This document shows, piece after piece, positions 18,343 to 26,791 of a DNA stretch of 64,000 nucleotides (its first letter is position 1; each line of letters starts with the position of its first letter). Source of the DNA: Sinorhizobium shofinae (GTDB lineage: Bacteria > Pseudomonadota > Alphaproteobacteria > Rhizobiales > Rhizobiaceae). The position numbers and the translations under genes were made by a program. The stretch is taken from contig MBFK01000172.1 of NCBI GenBank assembly GCA_001704765.1, forward strand, positions 1 to 64,000, written 5' to 3'. The notes under the pieces are model-generated. The model was not told the origin of the DNA. It ran no database searches and saw only the letters and a program-made list of their open reading frames with translations.

Positions 18343-18378
18343 TGACAACGTCGACAATTATTGTTGACAACGTCGTCA
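18343..18378 (-). promoter_or_regulatory. Twin LacI-type operator upstream of lacI
   Basis: TGACAACGTCGACAA (18343-18357), six bases, then TTGACAACGTCGTCA (18364-18378). Both 15-mers recur exactly, inverted, at 17066-17101. They lie 40-80 bases before the lacI start and could also control the rightward gene starting at 18526. Confidence 0.78.
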
Positions 18379-18525
18379 CGCCGAGTTTATGCATTCTGCC
18401 CGATGTGAAGACGTGATGATCGTAGCTTTCCTGGAAGAGGACGCTGCGCGAGAGAGAATGCGGCCGTTATCGCTTGGTGCGCGCCGATGAGCAAGCAATC
18501 ACTGTTTACACCGGGGAGGAAAGGA

Positions 18526-18972
18526 ATGAGTTCTGGCAAGGCAAACCGCGCATCCTTCGAAATTGCCCAACCAACGAACTGGATGAGTCATCTAGGGGCC
18601 ATACGCCCACTCGACGCTACGGCAGAGCTCCACATCTCCCCTGACATCAGGGCCGGGGGCTTTGTTTCGCCCTTCGGTACTGAAAATGCTTTCGCCACCT
18701 CCTGGGTGGCGCCGATTCTCATCGAGACGACGACCACAGCGGCTTCGTCCGCGATCACCAATGGATTAGATGCCCAGGATTTCCTGGTCGGTCAAGGCGA
18801 GGATACTCTCGCCAAAGCAATCACGAAAACAACCCAGCTCCCAGACGATCCCGCATCGAACGCACACAGGACCGGCTTGAGGGACGACGACGGACCCCGA
18901 ACGGCCGAAAGGGTCCGCAAAGCGGCCGTCCTGTCCCTTCGCAGTGAACTTCCGCTCCCCACCCAACCGTGA
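18526..18972 (+). CDS. Small protein of unknown function
   Basis: A 148-codon frame starting at ATG 18526 behind a near-ideal GGGAGGAAAGGA site. It is divergent from lacI, with the twin operator between. The product has no signal peptide, membrane segment or motif that I recognise; it is rich in Ala, Thr and Ser, with a central TTTTAASSAIT stretch and a charged C-terminus. It may be the N-terminal fragment of a larger gene, since the following 260 bases and the next gene are degenerate. The strong ribosome site is the main support for real coding. Confidence 0.35.
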   Translation: MSSGKANRASFEIAQPTNWMSHLGAIRPLDATAELHISPDIRAGGFVSPFGTENAFATSWVAPILIETTTTAASSAITNGLDAQDFLVGQGEDTLAKAITKTTQLPDDPASNAHRTGLRDDDGPRTAERVRKAAVLSLRSELPLPTQP

Positions 18973-19236
18973 CGCTGATGAAGGCGAGTTCTCGACCCAA
19001 TGCGGACCACTAGGCCCGGCGGGCCGAGGTCCGGATCTGGTGGCGAAGCGGTCTTAACTCGAAAATGAAAGGATCTTTTGCCCCGGTCAACGGCTTGATC
19101 GGCACGAATCGTACTCCTGCCCTGCCGTACAACTTTCAAGTGCCGAGGCCGACGTGGCTGCCCTGGTCGTCGATTTTCGCTAGTCCGCCGCCGGGCGATC
19201 ACCAGGCAGTCGGCCGGCGGCGAAGAAGCGGGGCGT
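18973..19236. other. Intergenic, possibly degenerate
   Basis: 264 bases between the unknown small gene and the end of the fabF-like pseudogene. No convincing gene, repeat or terminator was seen. Confidence 0.3.
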
Positions 19237-20497
19237 CTATTGCCACTGGCGGAAGATCACGCTCGCATTGACGCCGCCAATCCGAAGCCGTTGGAAATCG
19301 CGTATTCGGTAGAGATCGACCGCGCTGAACTGCCGACGATATCGAGGCCTTCCGCTGCCGCGTCCGGATTTTTGAGATTGCGTGTTGGCGGAGCAAGCTG
19401 GTCGCGGAGCGCGAGAATGGTGAACATCGCCTCGAGACCGCCGGCCGCGCCCAGCAGATGGCCCGTTGCCGATTTCGTCGCGCTGACCGCAATCGCGCCA
19501 TCACGACCGAACACCGTCTTGATCGCTTCGATCTCGCCGCGGTCGCCGACCGGCGTCGATGTCGCGTGGGCATTCAAATGACCAACGGCGGTGGGATCGA
19601 CGCGCGCCTGGTTAAGGGCGATCTCCATCGCCCGCCTTGCCCCGTCACCGTCCTCTGGTCCGGAGGTGATATGATGGGCGTCGGCGGTGGTGCCATAGCC
19701 GACGATCTCGGCGATCGGTCGCGCGCCGCGACCCAGCGCGTAGTCAAGATCCTCGATCACCAATAGCCCGGCGCCCTCCCCCATCACGAAGCCATCGCGA
19801 CCCGCATCGAAGGGCCGCGACGCGCCATGCGGATCCTCGTTGTAGCCCGTCGACAGCGCCCGCGCGGCGGCAAACCCGCCAAGGCTCACTTCATTGATGC
19901 AAGCCTCTGCCCCGCCACAGAGCGCTACGTCTGCCTCGCCCGCTCGAATGAGGCGCGCAGCATCGCCGATTGCCTGCACTCCCGCGGCGCAGGTCGTCAC
20001 CCGCGCGCGCCGATCGGCCCCTTGAAGCCGTGTCGGATCGAGATCTGGCCTGCGGCGAGATTGACCAGAAACGAGGGAACGGTGAAGGGCGAAAGCCGAC
20101 GCAGGCCGCGCGTATCGGCCGTTCGCACTGCCTCGGTGATGGCCGGAAATCCGCCAATACCGGAGCCAATCACCGTCGCCGTCCGTTCGCGGTCGCGTGC
20201 TCCCCTCGGTTGCCAGCCGGCCTGAACCACAGCTTCCTCGGCCGCAGCCATTGCGAGAAGGATAAAGCGATCCATGTTGTTCTTTCGGAACGACGAACCA
20301 ATCCGGATCGAAGCCGCCCTCTTCGTCTTCCTGGCCGTCCGGAACGATGCCGGCAACCTTGCAGCCAAGCTCGCCGACGATCGAGTCCGGTAACCGCCGC
20401 AGCCCCGATCGACCCGCCGTCAACCGCGCCCAGTTCAGTTCCGTTCCAACACCGAGCGGCGAAAAGCGCCCATTCCGGTAACCACAATGCGTCGCAT
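19237..20497 (-). pseudogene. Beta-ketoacyl-ACP synthase II (FabF-like) pseudogene with four frameshifts
   Basis: The intact ancestor would be about 420 residues. Reading from ATG 20497 (MRRIVVTGMGA, preceded by AAAGGA), the frame breaks near 20475, again near 20285 after FVVPKE, again near 20005 after GFKGPIGA, and finally near 19275 after SNGFG; the last frame gives the normal ending GGVNASVIFRQWQ and stops at 19237. All three catalytic regions are recognisable in the pieces: TTCAAG with the nucleophilic Cys, LNAHATSTPVGD and SATGHLLGAAG with the two His. Net length is consistent with four single-base changes. It follows the thiolase after about 70 bases, so it was probably the last gene of a TetR-thiolase-ketosynthase operon. 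Sequencing error at all four sites is unlikely but not excluded. Confidence 0.85.
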
Positions 20498-20570
20498 TCA
20501 ATGTCCTTTCGATGGAACTCGCCTGGAGGCGACGCGTTTCGGCGTCGTCGCCCAAACAGGCAACTGTTCG

Positions 20571-21764
20571 TTATAGCGGGCGCTCGATCGCGATCGCGGT
20601 CGCCTCGCCGCCGCCGATGCAAAGAGCGGCAACGCCGCGTCTCAGGTCCCGCCGCTTCAGGGCGTGAACCAGCGTCACGATGAGTCGCGCGCCGGTCGCG
20701 CCGATCGGATGACCTAGGGCACAGGCGCCGCCGTTCACATTCAGGCGGTCACGCGGTATGGCAAGCTCCTTGGCCGCTGCCATCGCCACCACCGCAAAGG
20801 CCTCGTTGATTTCGAAGAGATCGACATCGTCGACGCCCCAGCCCGTCTTCTGCAGGAGCTTACGGATCGCCGGAATGGGCGCCGTCGTGTACCAGGCCGG
20901 TTCCTGGCTGTGCGTCGCATGCGCCTTGATTTCGGCCAGCACTGGCAACCCGGTCCGCTCCGCGACAGAGCGCCGCGTCAGCACAAGGGCGGCCGCGCCG
21001 TCGGCATTTGCGGACGCGCTCGCGGCGGTGATCGTCCCGTCGGCGCGAAAGGCCGGCTTCAGGTTCGGGATCTTTTCCGGCAAGACCTTCAGCGGGTGCT
21101 CATCGTTCTCAATCACTGTCTCGCCGCCCTTCGCCGGCACGATGACGGCGGCGATTTCATCCTTGAACTCGCCTTCGTCGATCGCTTTGCGGGCACGCGT
21201 GAGCGTCTCCATGGCATAGGCGTCCTGGTCGGCGCGACTGAACTGGTAGGCCTCCGCCGCCATCTCGCCGAAGTCGCCCATGGAGCGGCCGCGCTCGTAG
21301 GCGTCCTCCAGCCCGTCAAGTGCCATGTGGTCGAAAAGCTGATCATGGCCGAAGCGGTAACCGCCGCGTGCCTTGGAAAGCAGATAGGGCGCATTCGACA
21401 TCGACTCCATGCCGCCTGAAACCACGATATCCGCGGAGCCCGCCCGCAGAATGTCGTGGCCGAGCATCGTCGCCTTCATGCCTGAACCGCAGACCTTGTT
21501 GATCGTCGTCGCGCCGACTTCGTCCGGCAGGCCCGCGCCACGCATTGCCTGGCGCGCCGGCGCCTGCCCCTGGCCGGCAGGCAGGACGCAGCCCATCAGC
21601 ACCTCGTCAACCCGATCCGGCGCAAGGCCCGCCCGCTCCAGCGCGGATCGAATGATGTGCGATCCGAGCGTTGGTGCCGGAACCGGCGAAAGATCGCCAA
21701 GGAAGCGGCCGAGCGGCGTGCGAACAGCGGAGACGATAACAATGGGATCGGCATGTGCAGTCAT
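20571..21764 (-). CDS. Acetyl-CoA C-acyltransferase (thiolase)
   Basis: A 397-residue thiolase that condenses two acetyl-CoA or cleaves 3-ketoacyl-CoA in the cytoplasm. The acyl-accepting Cys lies in NKVCGSGMKA, with NEAFAV, GGACALGHPIGATGA (catalytic His) and CIGGGEA (second Cys) near the C-terminus, all in normal order. ATG 21764 has AAGGAG at the right distance; a start 18 bases earlier would overlap the regulator. It follows the TetR gene after 14 bases, so the two are co-transcribed. Biosynthetic or degradative direction cannot be told from sequence; the lost ketosynthase downstream leaves its present pathway unclear. Confidence 0.88.
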   Translation of the reverse strand: MTAHADPIVIVSAVRTPLGRFLGDLSPVPAPTLGSHIIRSALERAGLAPDRVDEVLMGCVLPAGQGQAPARQAMRGAGLPDEVGATTINKVCGSGMKATMLGHDILRAGSADIVVSGGMESMSNAPYLLSKARGGYRFGHDQLFDHMALDGLEDAYERGRSMGDFGEMAAEAYQFSRADQDAYAMETLTRARKAIDEGEFKDEIAAVIVPAKGGETVIENDEHPLKVLPEKIPNLKPAFRADGTITAASASANADGAAALVLTRRSVAERTGLPVLAEIKAHATHSQEPAWYTTAPIPAIRKLLQKTGWGVDDVDLFEINEAFAVVAMAAAKELAIPRDRLNVNGGACALGHPIGATGARLIVTLVHALKRRDLRRGVAALCIGGGEATAIAIERPL

Positions 21765-21778
21765 CGGGACACTCCTTG

Positions 21779-22363
21779 TCAACGGGTGGGAAGCGTATCA
21801 ACGAGCCGCTCGGCCGCCTCGGCACCAGCAGCGAGGATGGCGTCGGCGGCAACCGCGTCGGTGGCGATGCGGGAGAGCTGCAGCGAGCCCATCATCGTCG
21901 CGAAGATCGCGGTAGCTGATCGGCGCCGGGCCTCCGCTGAAGCGGTCGGCGGGAGATGACGTTCGATCAGCGCAACGCGCTCTTCGATCTTGGCTGAAAG
22001 GACTGCGCGCGTTCCTTCGGGATGCCGCGCCAGTTCAGGCGCGAGAGCTGCAGCCGCGCAGCCGACTTCCGGGTGGTCGCGATGCTGAGCGCTCATAAAT
22101 CGGGCAATAATGCCTTTCACCCCAGCTTCTTCCGCCGCCGCCGCGAGCGCCGCCTGGCCGCGGTCAAGGGCGTCAGCCAGCGCGGCAACGACCAGGTCTT
22201 CCTTTGAGGGGAAGTGACTGTAGAAGCCGCCATGGGTCAGGCCGGCATCGGCCATCATGCTGGCGACGCCTACGGCATCGATCCCCTCGGCGCGGAAACG
22301 CTTTGACGCTATGTCGATGATGCGCGCCCGCGTCGCATCCTTATGACCTTTTTCGTAACGCAT
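21779..22363 (-). CDS. TetR/AcrR-family transcriptional regulator
   Basis: A 194-residue regulator with the N-terminal helix-turn-helix ASKRFRAEGIDAVGVASMMADAGLTHGGFYSHFPSKEDL, followed by an all-helical ligand domain. The family represses its own operon until a small ligand binds. ATG 22363 (MRYEKGHKDATR) is preferred; a TTG 27 bases upstream is the alternative. Two tandem 14-bp dyads lie about 70-100 bases upstream. It is the first gene of the operon with the thiolase. Confidence 0.88.
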   Translation of the reverse strand: MRYEKGHKDATRARIIDIASKRFRAEGIDAVGVASMMADAGLTHGGFYSHFPSKEDLVVAALADALDRGQAALAAAAEEAGVKGIIARFMSAQHRDHPEVGCAAAALAPELARHPEGTRAVLSAKIEERVALIERHLPPTASAEARRRSATAIFATMMGSLQLSRIATDAVAADAILAAGAEAAERLVDTLPTR

Positions 22364-22433
22364 GGCCTCGGACTTCCCTGTCACCGCCAACGCGAGCGAG
22401 AGGCTCGCGAACTAGCTAGGTCGGCTTCATTGC

Positions 22434-22466
22434 ATGATAACCATCATATAGCATGATACTCATCAT
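22434..22466 (-). promoter_or_regulatory. Tandem dyads, probable TetR operator
   Basis: ATGATAACCATCAT (22434-22447) and ATGATACTCATCAT (22453-22466) share the arms ATGAT/ATCAT with 4-base spacers, and their centres are 19 bp apart. Flanking TTGCATGAT and ATCATGCAA make the whole block symmetrical as well. This is the expected position and form for a TetR autoregulatory site. Confidence 0.7.
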
Positions 22467-22631
22467 GCAATAGCTTGAACCGGAAACCGACACCATGGCG
22501 TAATGGACGTTTATGCCCGCTTGGCGCATTCTTCAGACTTGCACAGAGAAACACGCAAGGTTGGAAATGCGGACCTTTCTCGACCGTGTCTTAGATGCGC
22601 TACCGGTGTTGGTGTGGACTGTACGGGCCGA

Positions 22632-22889
22632 CGGCGAGCGCTCACCGAGGAAATGATCCCAGCGACGGACAAGCGCGTGCAGTTCATCGGCGGGCTGGCC
22701 GCTTATGAGGAAGCCGGTGGACTGGTCAAGCGCGACCTGTTCGATGACCGCAACGCCGGTTACGCGATGGACGCCGCTCTGGTCGAAATGTTGGTGGCAG
22801 AAAAGCTCGAGACGACCGCCGCGACTGTTTGCGCCGAAGGCTGGAAATGGGTTGAGTGCTCCGCCACGGCCCCTGCCGGTTATTACTGA
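22632..22889 (+). pseudogene. Internal fragment of a plasmid ParB/RepB/Spo0J-family protein
   Basis: About 80 codons (RALTEEMIPATDKRVQFIGG to AEGWKWVEC) match the middle of the roughly 700-residue ParB-like partition proteins carried by rhizobial plasmids, where the typical pattern is D(K/R)RVxFxxxxAYExAGGxxxRDLF followed by EKL and AEGWKWV. The N-terminal ParB nuclease domain and the C-terminal half are missing, and the frame stops at 22889 soon after the match ends. It is a decayed remnant, probably from an integrated or rearranged plasmid segment. Confidence 0.6.
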
Positions 22890-22919
22890 CACCAGCCGAG
22901 CTGAGACGCCGGGTATTTC

Positions 22920-22947
22920 ATACGCCGCTCATGCGGCGTATTTTTTT
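22920..22947 (+). terminator. Rho-independent terminator
   Basis: ATACGCCGC (22920-22928), loop TCAT, GCGGCGTAT (22933-22941), then a run of T to 22947. This is a strong 9-bp stem followed by a T-run. It follows the ParB-like remnant and may be what is left of that gene's native terminator. Confidence 0.8.
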
Positions 22948-23480
22948 GCAATTTGAAGGCTATCCTCTGGAAACAATGGATTGGAAAACAAGAACATAAT
23001 GCGCCCGACGCAGAAAAATCTGTCTGCAGCGGGTGTCTACTGATTTATTGTGGTTCATGCCCCCAATCGAACTGGCTTTGTGCCTCGTTAATCTGATCGA
23101 TGTGTTCGCAGGGCCATCGGCGTGCGGCAGACGCTTCCGCGTGCTCAACATCGTCGATGACGTCGTCATGCAGAACTATCACGGACAGCCGGCCACGATC
23201 TGAAGCGCCTCCTCCTCCCGCTCCGGTGGAGTTGTCTCCGAAATACGATCCTTTCGGCCGCGATGCAGCCGAGCAGCATGGCAACGGAACTACCGCGCGC
23301 TGTCGGGAGACAGGAATCCGAGAAGACATTCCTGACCTCGGAAATCCCCTATCCTTCAGCTTGAAGCCTCCCTGCGAGAGGTCGCATGCCCCCTCGACAA
23401 GGGCTCGACAGACCACCAACTGGGCGATCCAGACCCCATGGCGCGGCCTAACGAGCGCCTTTGCATTGGCCGAGGCGTGT
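22948..23480. other. Intergenic, no gene recognised
   Basis: About 530 bases between the terminator and the end of the minus-strand hydroxyisobutyrate dehydrogenase. A 152-codon minus frame covers much of it but has biased composition, no family resemblance and no clear ribosome site. It probably marks the boundary between accessory DNA and the conserved acyl-CoA region. Confidence 0.35.
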
Positions 23481-24377
23481 TCACCCGGGCTTGACCTCCT
23501 CATTGCCGCGCAGCATGCGGATCAGACCGGAGAAATCCTCAGCCCCATGACCGAGCTTCTCAAAGAGGCTGTAGAGCTGCGCTGCCTGCGCTCCCATCGG
23601 CGTCGCCGCACCGCTCGCGCTTGCCGCTTGCTGCGACAGTTTCAGATCCTTCAGCATCAGGCTCGCCGTGAAGCCCGGCTTATAATCGCTATTGGCCGGC
23701 GAGGTCGGGACCGGGCCCGGCACGGGGCAATAGGTCGTCAGCGACCAGCACTGGCCGGACGAGGTGGACGCCACATCGAAGAGCGCCTGGTGCGACAGTC
23801 CGAGCCGCTCGGCGAGCACGAAGGCTTCGCAGACCGCCGCCATCGAGACGCCAAGGATCATATTGTTGCAGATCTTGGCGGCCTGGCCGGCACCGGCATC
23901 GCCGCAGTGGACGATCTTCTTGCCCATCGCGTCGAGCATGTGCTTGCCGCGAGAAAAGGCCCCGTCGCTGCCGCCAACCATGAAGGTCAGCGTACCGGCG
24001 GCCGCGCCGGCCGTGCCGCCGGAAACCGGCGCATCGAGCGATGGACAGCCGGCCTTTTCGGCGAAACCGTGGACCTTGCGCGCGCTTTCGACGTCGATCG
24101 TCGAACTGTCGATGATAAGCGTGCCCGGATCGACGAAGCCGAGCAGCTCGTCCCAGACATAGATGACGTGCGAACCCGCCGGCAGCATGGTAATGACGCA
24201 TTCGGTTTCGCGCACCGCCTGAGAGATCGATCCGGCCACGGAAACGCCCGACTTGGCGGCCGCGTTGCGCGAGGCCTCCGACAGGTCAAAGCCGGTGACC
24301 GCGTGCCCCGCCTTCACCAGATTGGCGGCCATCGGGCCGCCCATATTGCCAAGCCCGATAAAAGCAATCTTCGTCAT
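23481..24377 (-). CDS. mmsB: 3-hydroxyisobutyrate dehydrogenase
   Basis: A 298-residue NAD-dependent beta-hydroxyacid dehydrogenase that oxidises 3-hydroxyisobutyrate to methylmalonate semialdehyde in valine breakdown. The Rossmann motif GLGNMGGPMA is at residues 7-16. The substrate motif DAPVSGGTAGAAAGTLTFMVGG and GAGQAAKICNNM with the catalytic Lys are present. ATG 24377 follows GAGGAGAGG; the longer frame from 24395 is discarded. It is the last gene of a three-gene valine operon with the hydrolase and acyl-CoA dehydrogenase. A methylmalonate-semialdehyde dehydrogenase gene is not in the window. Confidence 0.9.
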   Translation of the reverse strand: MTKIAFIGLGNMGGPMAANLVKAGHAVTGFDLSEASRNAAAKSGVSVAGSISQAVRETECVITMLPAGSHVIYVWDELLGFVDPGTLIIDSSTIDVESARKVHGFAEKAGCPSLDAPVSGGTAGAAAGTLTFMVGGSDGAFSRGKHMLDAMGKKIVHCGDAGAGQAAKICNNMILGVSMAAVCEAFVLAERLGLSHQALFDVASTSSGQCWSLTTYCPVPGPVPTSPANSDYKPGFTASLMLKDLKLSQQAASASGAATPMGAQAAQLYSLFEKLGHGAEDFSGLIRMLRGNEEVKPG

Positions 24378-24443
24378 CTTGCCTCTCCTCCTCAACTAAC
24401 ATCTTGCGTCTCAGCGCCTCCCGCCTCCGCGGCGCGATCGGCC

Positions 24444-25511
24444 TCAGCCGCCGGCGAAAAGCGGCGTGCCGTCGTACCGCTCGAAGCGCGCGAGCGTTTG
24501 CGGCGTGACCTCCTGAAGCCCGACCGACCATCTGGGATTGCGATCCTTGTCGATCACCGCGGCGCGCACACCCTCGTAAAAGTCCGGATTCGAAAGCATG
24601 GCGACGCAGGCCTTATATTCCCGCTCCAGGCACTCGTTGAGCGTCGCGCTGCCGCGTCCGGCTCTCAGCAGCGACAAGGTGAGTTTCAGGCTGATTGCCG
24701 AGCGGGTCTTCAGGAGGTCCAGTGTCTCGCGCGCGAAGTCCGAGCCGTCCTCTTTGAGGGCCGCGAAGATTTCCTCGACCGTGTCGAAGGCGAAGCAGCG
24801 GTCGATCAGCGCAACATGGTGAAGCAACGCCGAGGCCGGCGCCTCGCCGGAGACGCTGCCAATCGCCGCGGATACATCCTCGGCGGTGGCCGACGGCGGC
24901 AGATTGACAAGCGACGCTATGAGCGCGTCGACTTTCTCGGACGGGACGAAGCTGTCGGCAAGCCCCGCGTAAATTGCCGCTGCAGCACCGACGTCGCGGC
25001 CAGTGAGACCAAGATAGGTGCCGAACTCGCCCGGCGCGCGCGGCAGAAGCCAGGTCGCCCCCACATCAGTGAAATAGCCGATCCCCGTTTCGGGCATGGC
25101 GAACCGCGTCCTCTCGGTGACGATGCGATGGCTGCCATGGGAAGAGATGCCGACTCCGCCGCCCATGACGATGCCGTCCATGATGGCGATATAGGGCTTG
25201 CCATAAGCAGAAATGCGGCTGTTGACGATGAACTCCTCGCGCCAGAATTGCGCCCCTTCATGGGGGCGGTCGCGGCCACTCTCGTAGATCATGCGGATAT
25301 CGCCGCCGGCGCAAAGCCCGCGCTCACCCTCGCCCGTGGCGAGGACGGCGGCTATCGCCGGATCGCGCTCGAACTCCCTGAGCGCCGCGTCGATCGCCCG
25401 GATCATTGCCTGGTTGAGGCTGTTCAGCGCGCGCGGCCGGTTGAGCCGGAGCCTGCCGATCGCGCCTTGGCGTTCGACGATGACTTCCGGTAAAGCGGTC
25501 TGCATCTCCAT
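24444..25511 (-). CDS. 3-hydroxyisobutyryl-CoA hydrolase (enoyl-CoA hydratase superfamily)
   Basis: A 355-residue crotonase-fold protein. It is longer than simple enoyl-CoA hydratases (about 260), as expected for the HIBYL-CoA hydrolase group. The oxyanion loop GLCAGGDIR, the MGGGVGISSHGSHRIVTE block and FAMPETGIGYFTDVGAT are diagnostic. It frees 3-hydroxyisobutyrate from its CoA ester, which the next gene product oxidises. It lies 12 bases after the acyl-CoA dehydrogenase stop and 66 bases before the mmsB start, all on the minus strand. Confidence 0.88.
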   Translation of the reverse strand: MEMQTALPEVIVERQGAIGRLRLNRPRALNSLNQAMIRAIDAALREFERDPAIAAVLATGEGERGLCAGGDIRMIYESGRDRPHEGAQFWREEFIVNSRISAYGKPYIAIMDGIVMGGGVGISSHGSHRIVTERTRFAMPETGIGYFTDVGATWLLPRAPGEFGTYLGLTGRDVGAAAAIYAGLADSFVPSEKVDALIASLVNLPPSATAEDVSAAIGSVSGEAPASALLHHVALIDRCFAFDTVEEIFAALKEDGSDFARETLDLLKTRSAISLKLTLSLLRAGRGSATLNECLEREYKACVAMLSNPDFYEGVRAAVIDKDRNPRWSVGLQEVTPQTLARFERYDGTPLFAGG

Positions 25512-25523
25512 GGAATGTCCTTC

Positions 25524-26666
25524 CTATTTCCGTCCCATGACGGCGCGCGACACGATCAGCCGCATGATCTCGTTGGTTCCTTCGAGTATCTGGTGCACCC
25601 TCAGGTCCCTGACAATCTTTTCGACGCCGTAATCGGCGAGATAGCCGTAGCCACCATGCAATTGCAGCGCGTCGTTGGCGACGGCAAAGCAGCGGTCGGT
25701 GACGAAGCGCTTGGCCATGGCGCAGAGCTTGGTCGCCTCCGGATCCGCGGCGTCGAGCGCGGCGGCGGCCCGCCAGAGGAAGGTGCGGGCGATCTCCAGG
25801 TCGGTCGCCATGTCGGCAAGCCGGAACTGCAGCGCCTGGAATTCGCCGATCGCCTTGCCGAAGGCGCGTCGCTCCTGGACATAGGCGAGCGCCTTGTCGA
25901 AGGCGGCCTGCGCGCCGCCGAGCGAAGCGGCGGCGATGTTCAGCCGGCCGCCATCGAGGCCGGCCATCGCGATCCTGAAGCCTTCTCCCTCTGCCCCCAA
26001 CCGGTTCTCCGCCGGCACACGGACATTGTCGAGCATCACCGCCCGCGTCGGCTGGGCATGCCAGCCCATCTTCTTCTCGTTGGCGCCGAAGGTGAGGCCC
26101 GGCGCATCCTTCTCGACGACGAAGGCGGAAATGCCCTTTGGCCCCTCCTCGCCGGTGCGGGCCATGACGATGTAAAGACCGGATTCGCCGGCGCCGGAAA
26201 TGAACTGCTTCTGGCCGGTGAGCAGATAGGCGTCGCCGTCGCGCACGGCCTTGGTCTTCAGCGCCGCCGCGTCCGAGCCGGAGCCAGGCTCGGTCAGGCA
26301 GTAGCTCGCCAGGGTTTCCATCGTCAGGAGCGGCGGCAGCAAACGCTGGCGCTGCTCCTCCGTCCCGTAGCGATCGATCATGCCGGCGCACATGTTGTGG
26401 ATCGACACGAAGGAAGCGATCGCCGGGCAGCCGGTCGCCAGTGCCTCGATGATCATTGCAGCGTCGAGACGGGTCAGCCCCGTCCCCCCGACGTCGTCGC
26501 GGACATAGATGCCGGCCATGCCGAGGGCGGCGGCGGCGCGCAGCGTCTCCACCGGAAAATGCTTCTGCTGGTCCCAGTCGATGGCATGGGGCGCAAGCTC
26601 GTCCCGCGCAAAATCGAGGGCCATCGTGCGGATGGCCTCCTGCTCCTCCGACAGGCGAAAATCCAT
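25524..26666 (-). CDS. Acyl-CoA dehydrogenase, probably isobutyryl-CoA dehydrogenase
   Basis: A 380-residue FAD enzyme of the short/branched-chain acyl-CoA dehydrogenase family. Conserved blocks include CLTEPGSGSDAAALKTKA, RRAFGKAIGEFQALQFRLADM, LHGGYGYL and the C-terminal ILEGTNEIMRLIVSRAV, where the Glu is the catalytic base. It passes electrons to ETF. In context with the hydrolase and mmsB it should make methacrylyl-CoA from isobutyryl-CoA in valine catabolism. ATG 26666 fits AGGGAGGA better than the ATG six bases earlier. A perfect dyad at 26753-26772 lies about 90 bases upstream. Confidence 0.88.
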   Translation of the reverse strand: MDFRLSEEQEAIRTMALDFARDELAPHAIDWDQQKHFPVETLRAAAALGMAGIYVRDDVGGTGLTRLDAAMIIEALATGCPAIASFVSIHNMCAGMIDRYGTEEQRQRLLPPLLTMETLASYCLTEPGSGSDAAALKTKAVRDGDAYLLTGQKQFISGAGESGLYIVMARTGEEGPKGISAFVVEKDAPGLTFGANEKKMGWHAQPTRAVMLDNVRVPAENRLGAEGEGFRIAMAGLDGGRLNIAAASLGGAQAAFDKALAYVQERRAFGKAIGEFQALQFRLADMATDLEIARTFLWRAAAALDAADPEATKLCAMAKRFVTDRCFAVANDALQLHGGYGYLADYGVEKIVRDLRVHQILEGTNEIMRLIVSRAVMGRK

Positions 26667-26752
26667 ATGCATGTCCTCCCTGACCCGCATATTGAGGTTT
26701 CGCGTCTAGTACACCAAAACTCGAACAGGCCCAGACGCAAATTCTCACAGTA

Positions 26753-26772
26753 TCTGTTCAAAAACGAACAGA
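26753..26772 (-). promoter_or_regulatory. Perfect dyad upstream of the valine operon
   Basis: TCTGTTC (26753-26759) and GAACAGA (26766-26772) are exact inverse repeats with a 6-base A-rich spacer. The spot between the regulator stop and the dehydrogenase start is right for an operator. The binding protein is not identified; no T-run follows, so a terminator is less likely. Confidence 0.5.
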
Positions 26773-26791
26773 CCCGCGAGAGCGAGGCAGC

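Noticed and set aside
23045..23503. 152-codon minus-strand frame beside mmsB
   Set aside because: It overlaps the end of mmsB, has no recognised domain and no convincing ribosome site.
23100..25493. 797-codon plus-strand open frame
   Set aside because: It runs antisense to mmsB and the hydroxyisobutyryl-CoA hydrolase, has an Arg/Ala/Gly-rich shadow composition, and shows no family motif.
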